NCBI GenBank assembly: GCA_012515825.1
Contig: JAAYXQ010000122.1
Coordinates: forward strand, 1-7,352
Reading direction: 5' to 3'
Length of the DNA: 7,352 nucleotides
Origin: Fibrobacter sp.
GTDB lineage: Bacteria > Fibrobacterota > Fibrobacteria > Fibrobacterales > Fibrobacteraceae
This document shows, piece by piece, positions 7,320-7,352 of this stretch. The translations under genes and the position numbers were made by a program. Positions within the stretch are counted from its first letter, which is position 1. Every line of letters starts with the position of its first letter. The notes below the pieces were generated by a model, which saw only the letters and a program-made list of their open reading frames with translations, was not told the DNA's origin and made no database searches.

Positions 7320-7352
7320 TCATCTCGTAGTCGATATAATAAAAAACACACA

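Larger units (their letters stand above)
7116..7352. other. Right-end region with no complete gene
   Basis: This 237-bp AT-rich stretch lies upstream of the DUF3943 gene and should carry its promoter, but I could not pick a -35/-10 pair with sensible spacing. It contains a perfect A/T palindrome TTTTTATAAAAA (7205-7216), a near-palindrome CTTGCGCGAG in the only GC-rich spot (7245-7254), and two longer inverted repeats listed separately. The plus strand holds only a 13-codon frame from 7158, which is not credible as a gene. A minus-strand frame open to the right edge stops at 7292 and may be the tail of a neighbouring gene. Confidence 0.4.

Noticed and set aside
7220..7352. tRNA or other structured RNA gene suggested by GTTCAA-like and paired stretches
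   Set aside because: The arms do not assemble into a cloverleaf with correct spacing, and no known RNA family is recognisable.
1..7352. CRISPR array, insertion sequence or defence system
   Set aside because: There are no regularly spaced repeats, no transposase motifs or terminal inverted repeats, and no nuclease, helicase or toxin motifs in any credible gene.

Overview
This is an AT-rich bacterial window (G+C looks well under 40% by eye, not counted). It is densely coded, with no RNA gene, CRISPR array or insertion sequence that I can see. The clearest gene encodes a very large secreted C25 (gingipain-type) peptidase with the architecture of PorU, the sortase of the type IX secretion system (T9SS). 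T9SS is typical of Bacteroidota and is also known from Fibrobacterota and some other FCB-group lineages. The window alone does not settle the phylum. The source is a Gram-negative, outer-membrane-bearing FCB-group bacterium, possibly Fibrobacterota or a relative.

Layout from left to right. A plus-strand reading frame enters from the left edge and ends at 672; it is the C-terminal part of a protein I do not recognise. After a 36-bp AT-rich gap comes porU (709-4767, 1352 aa). Two bases after its stop begins a 280-aa polytopic inner-membrane protein (4770-5612), whose likely ribosome binding site lies inside the last codons of porU. These three genes look like one transcription unit. Converging on them from the right is a 480-aa DUF3943-family protein (7115 back to 5673, GTG start) with a signal peptide, predicted to be an outer-membrane beta-barrel. 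The last 237 bp hold no convincing complete gene, but they contain two perfect AT-rich inverted repeats and possibly the very end of another minus-strand gene.

How the parts may work together. PorU acts at the cell surface, where it removes the C-terminal sorting domain of T9SS cargo and helps attach the cargo to the surface. The coupled membrane protein is a positional candidate for an envelope partner of PorU, but nothing in its sequence proves that. The DUF3943 protein is also an envelope protein, but it is transcribed separately and its link to T9SS is only proximity. No other T9SS component (PorV, PorT, SprA/Sov, PorK-N) is visible here. The window looks like ordinary envelope and secretion gene content with a few uncharacterised members, not a clear new defence or mobile system.
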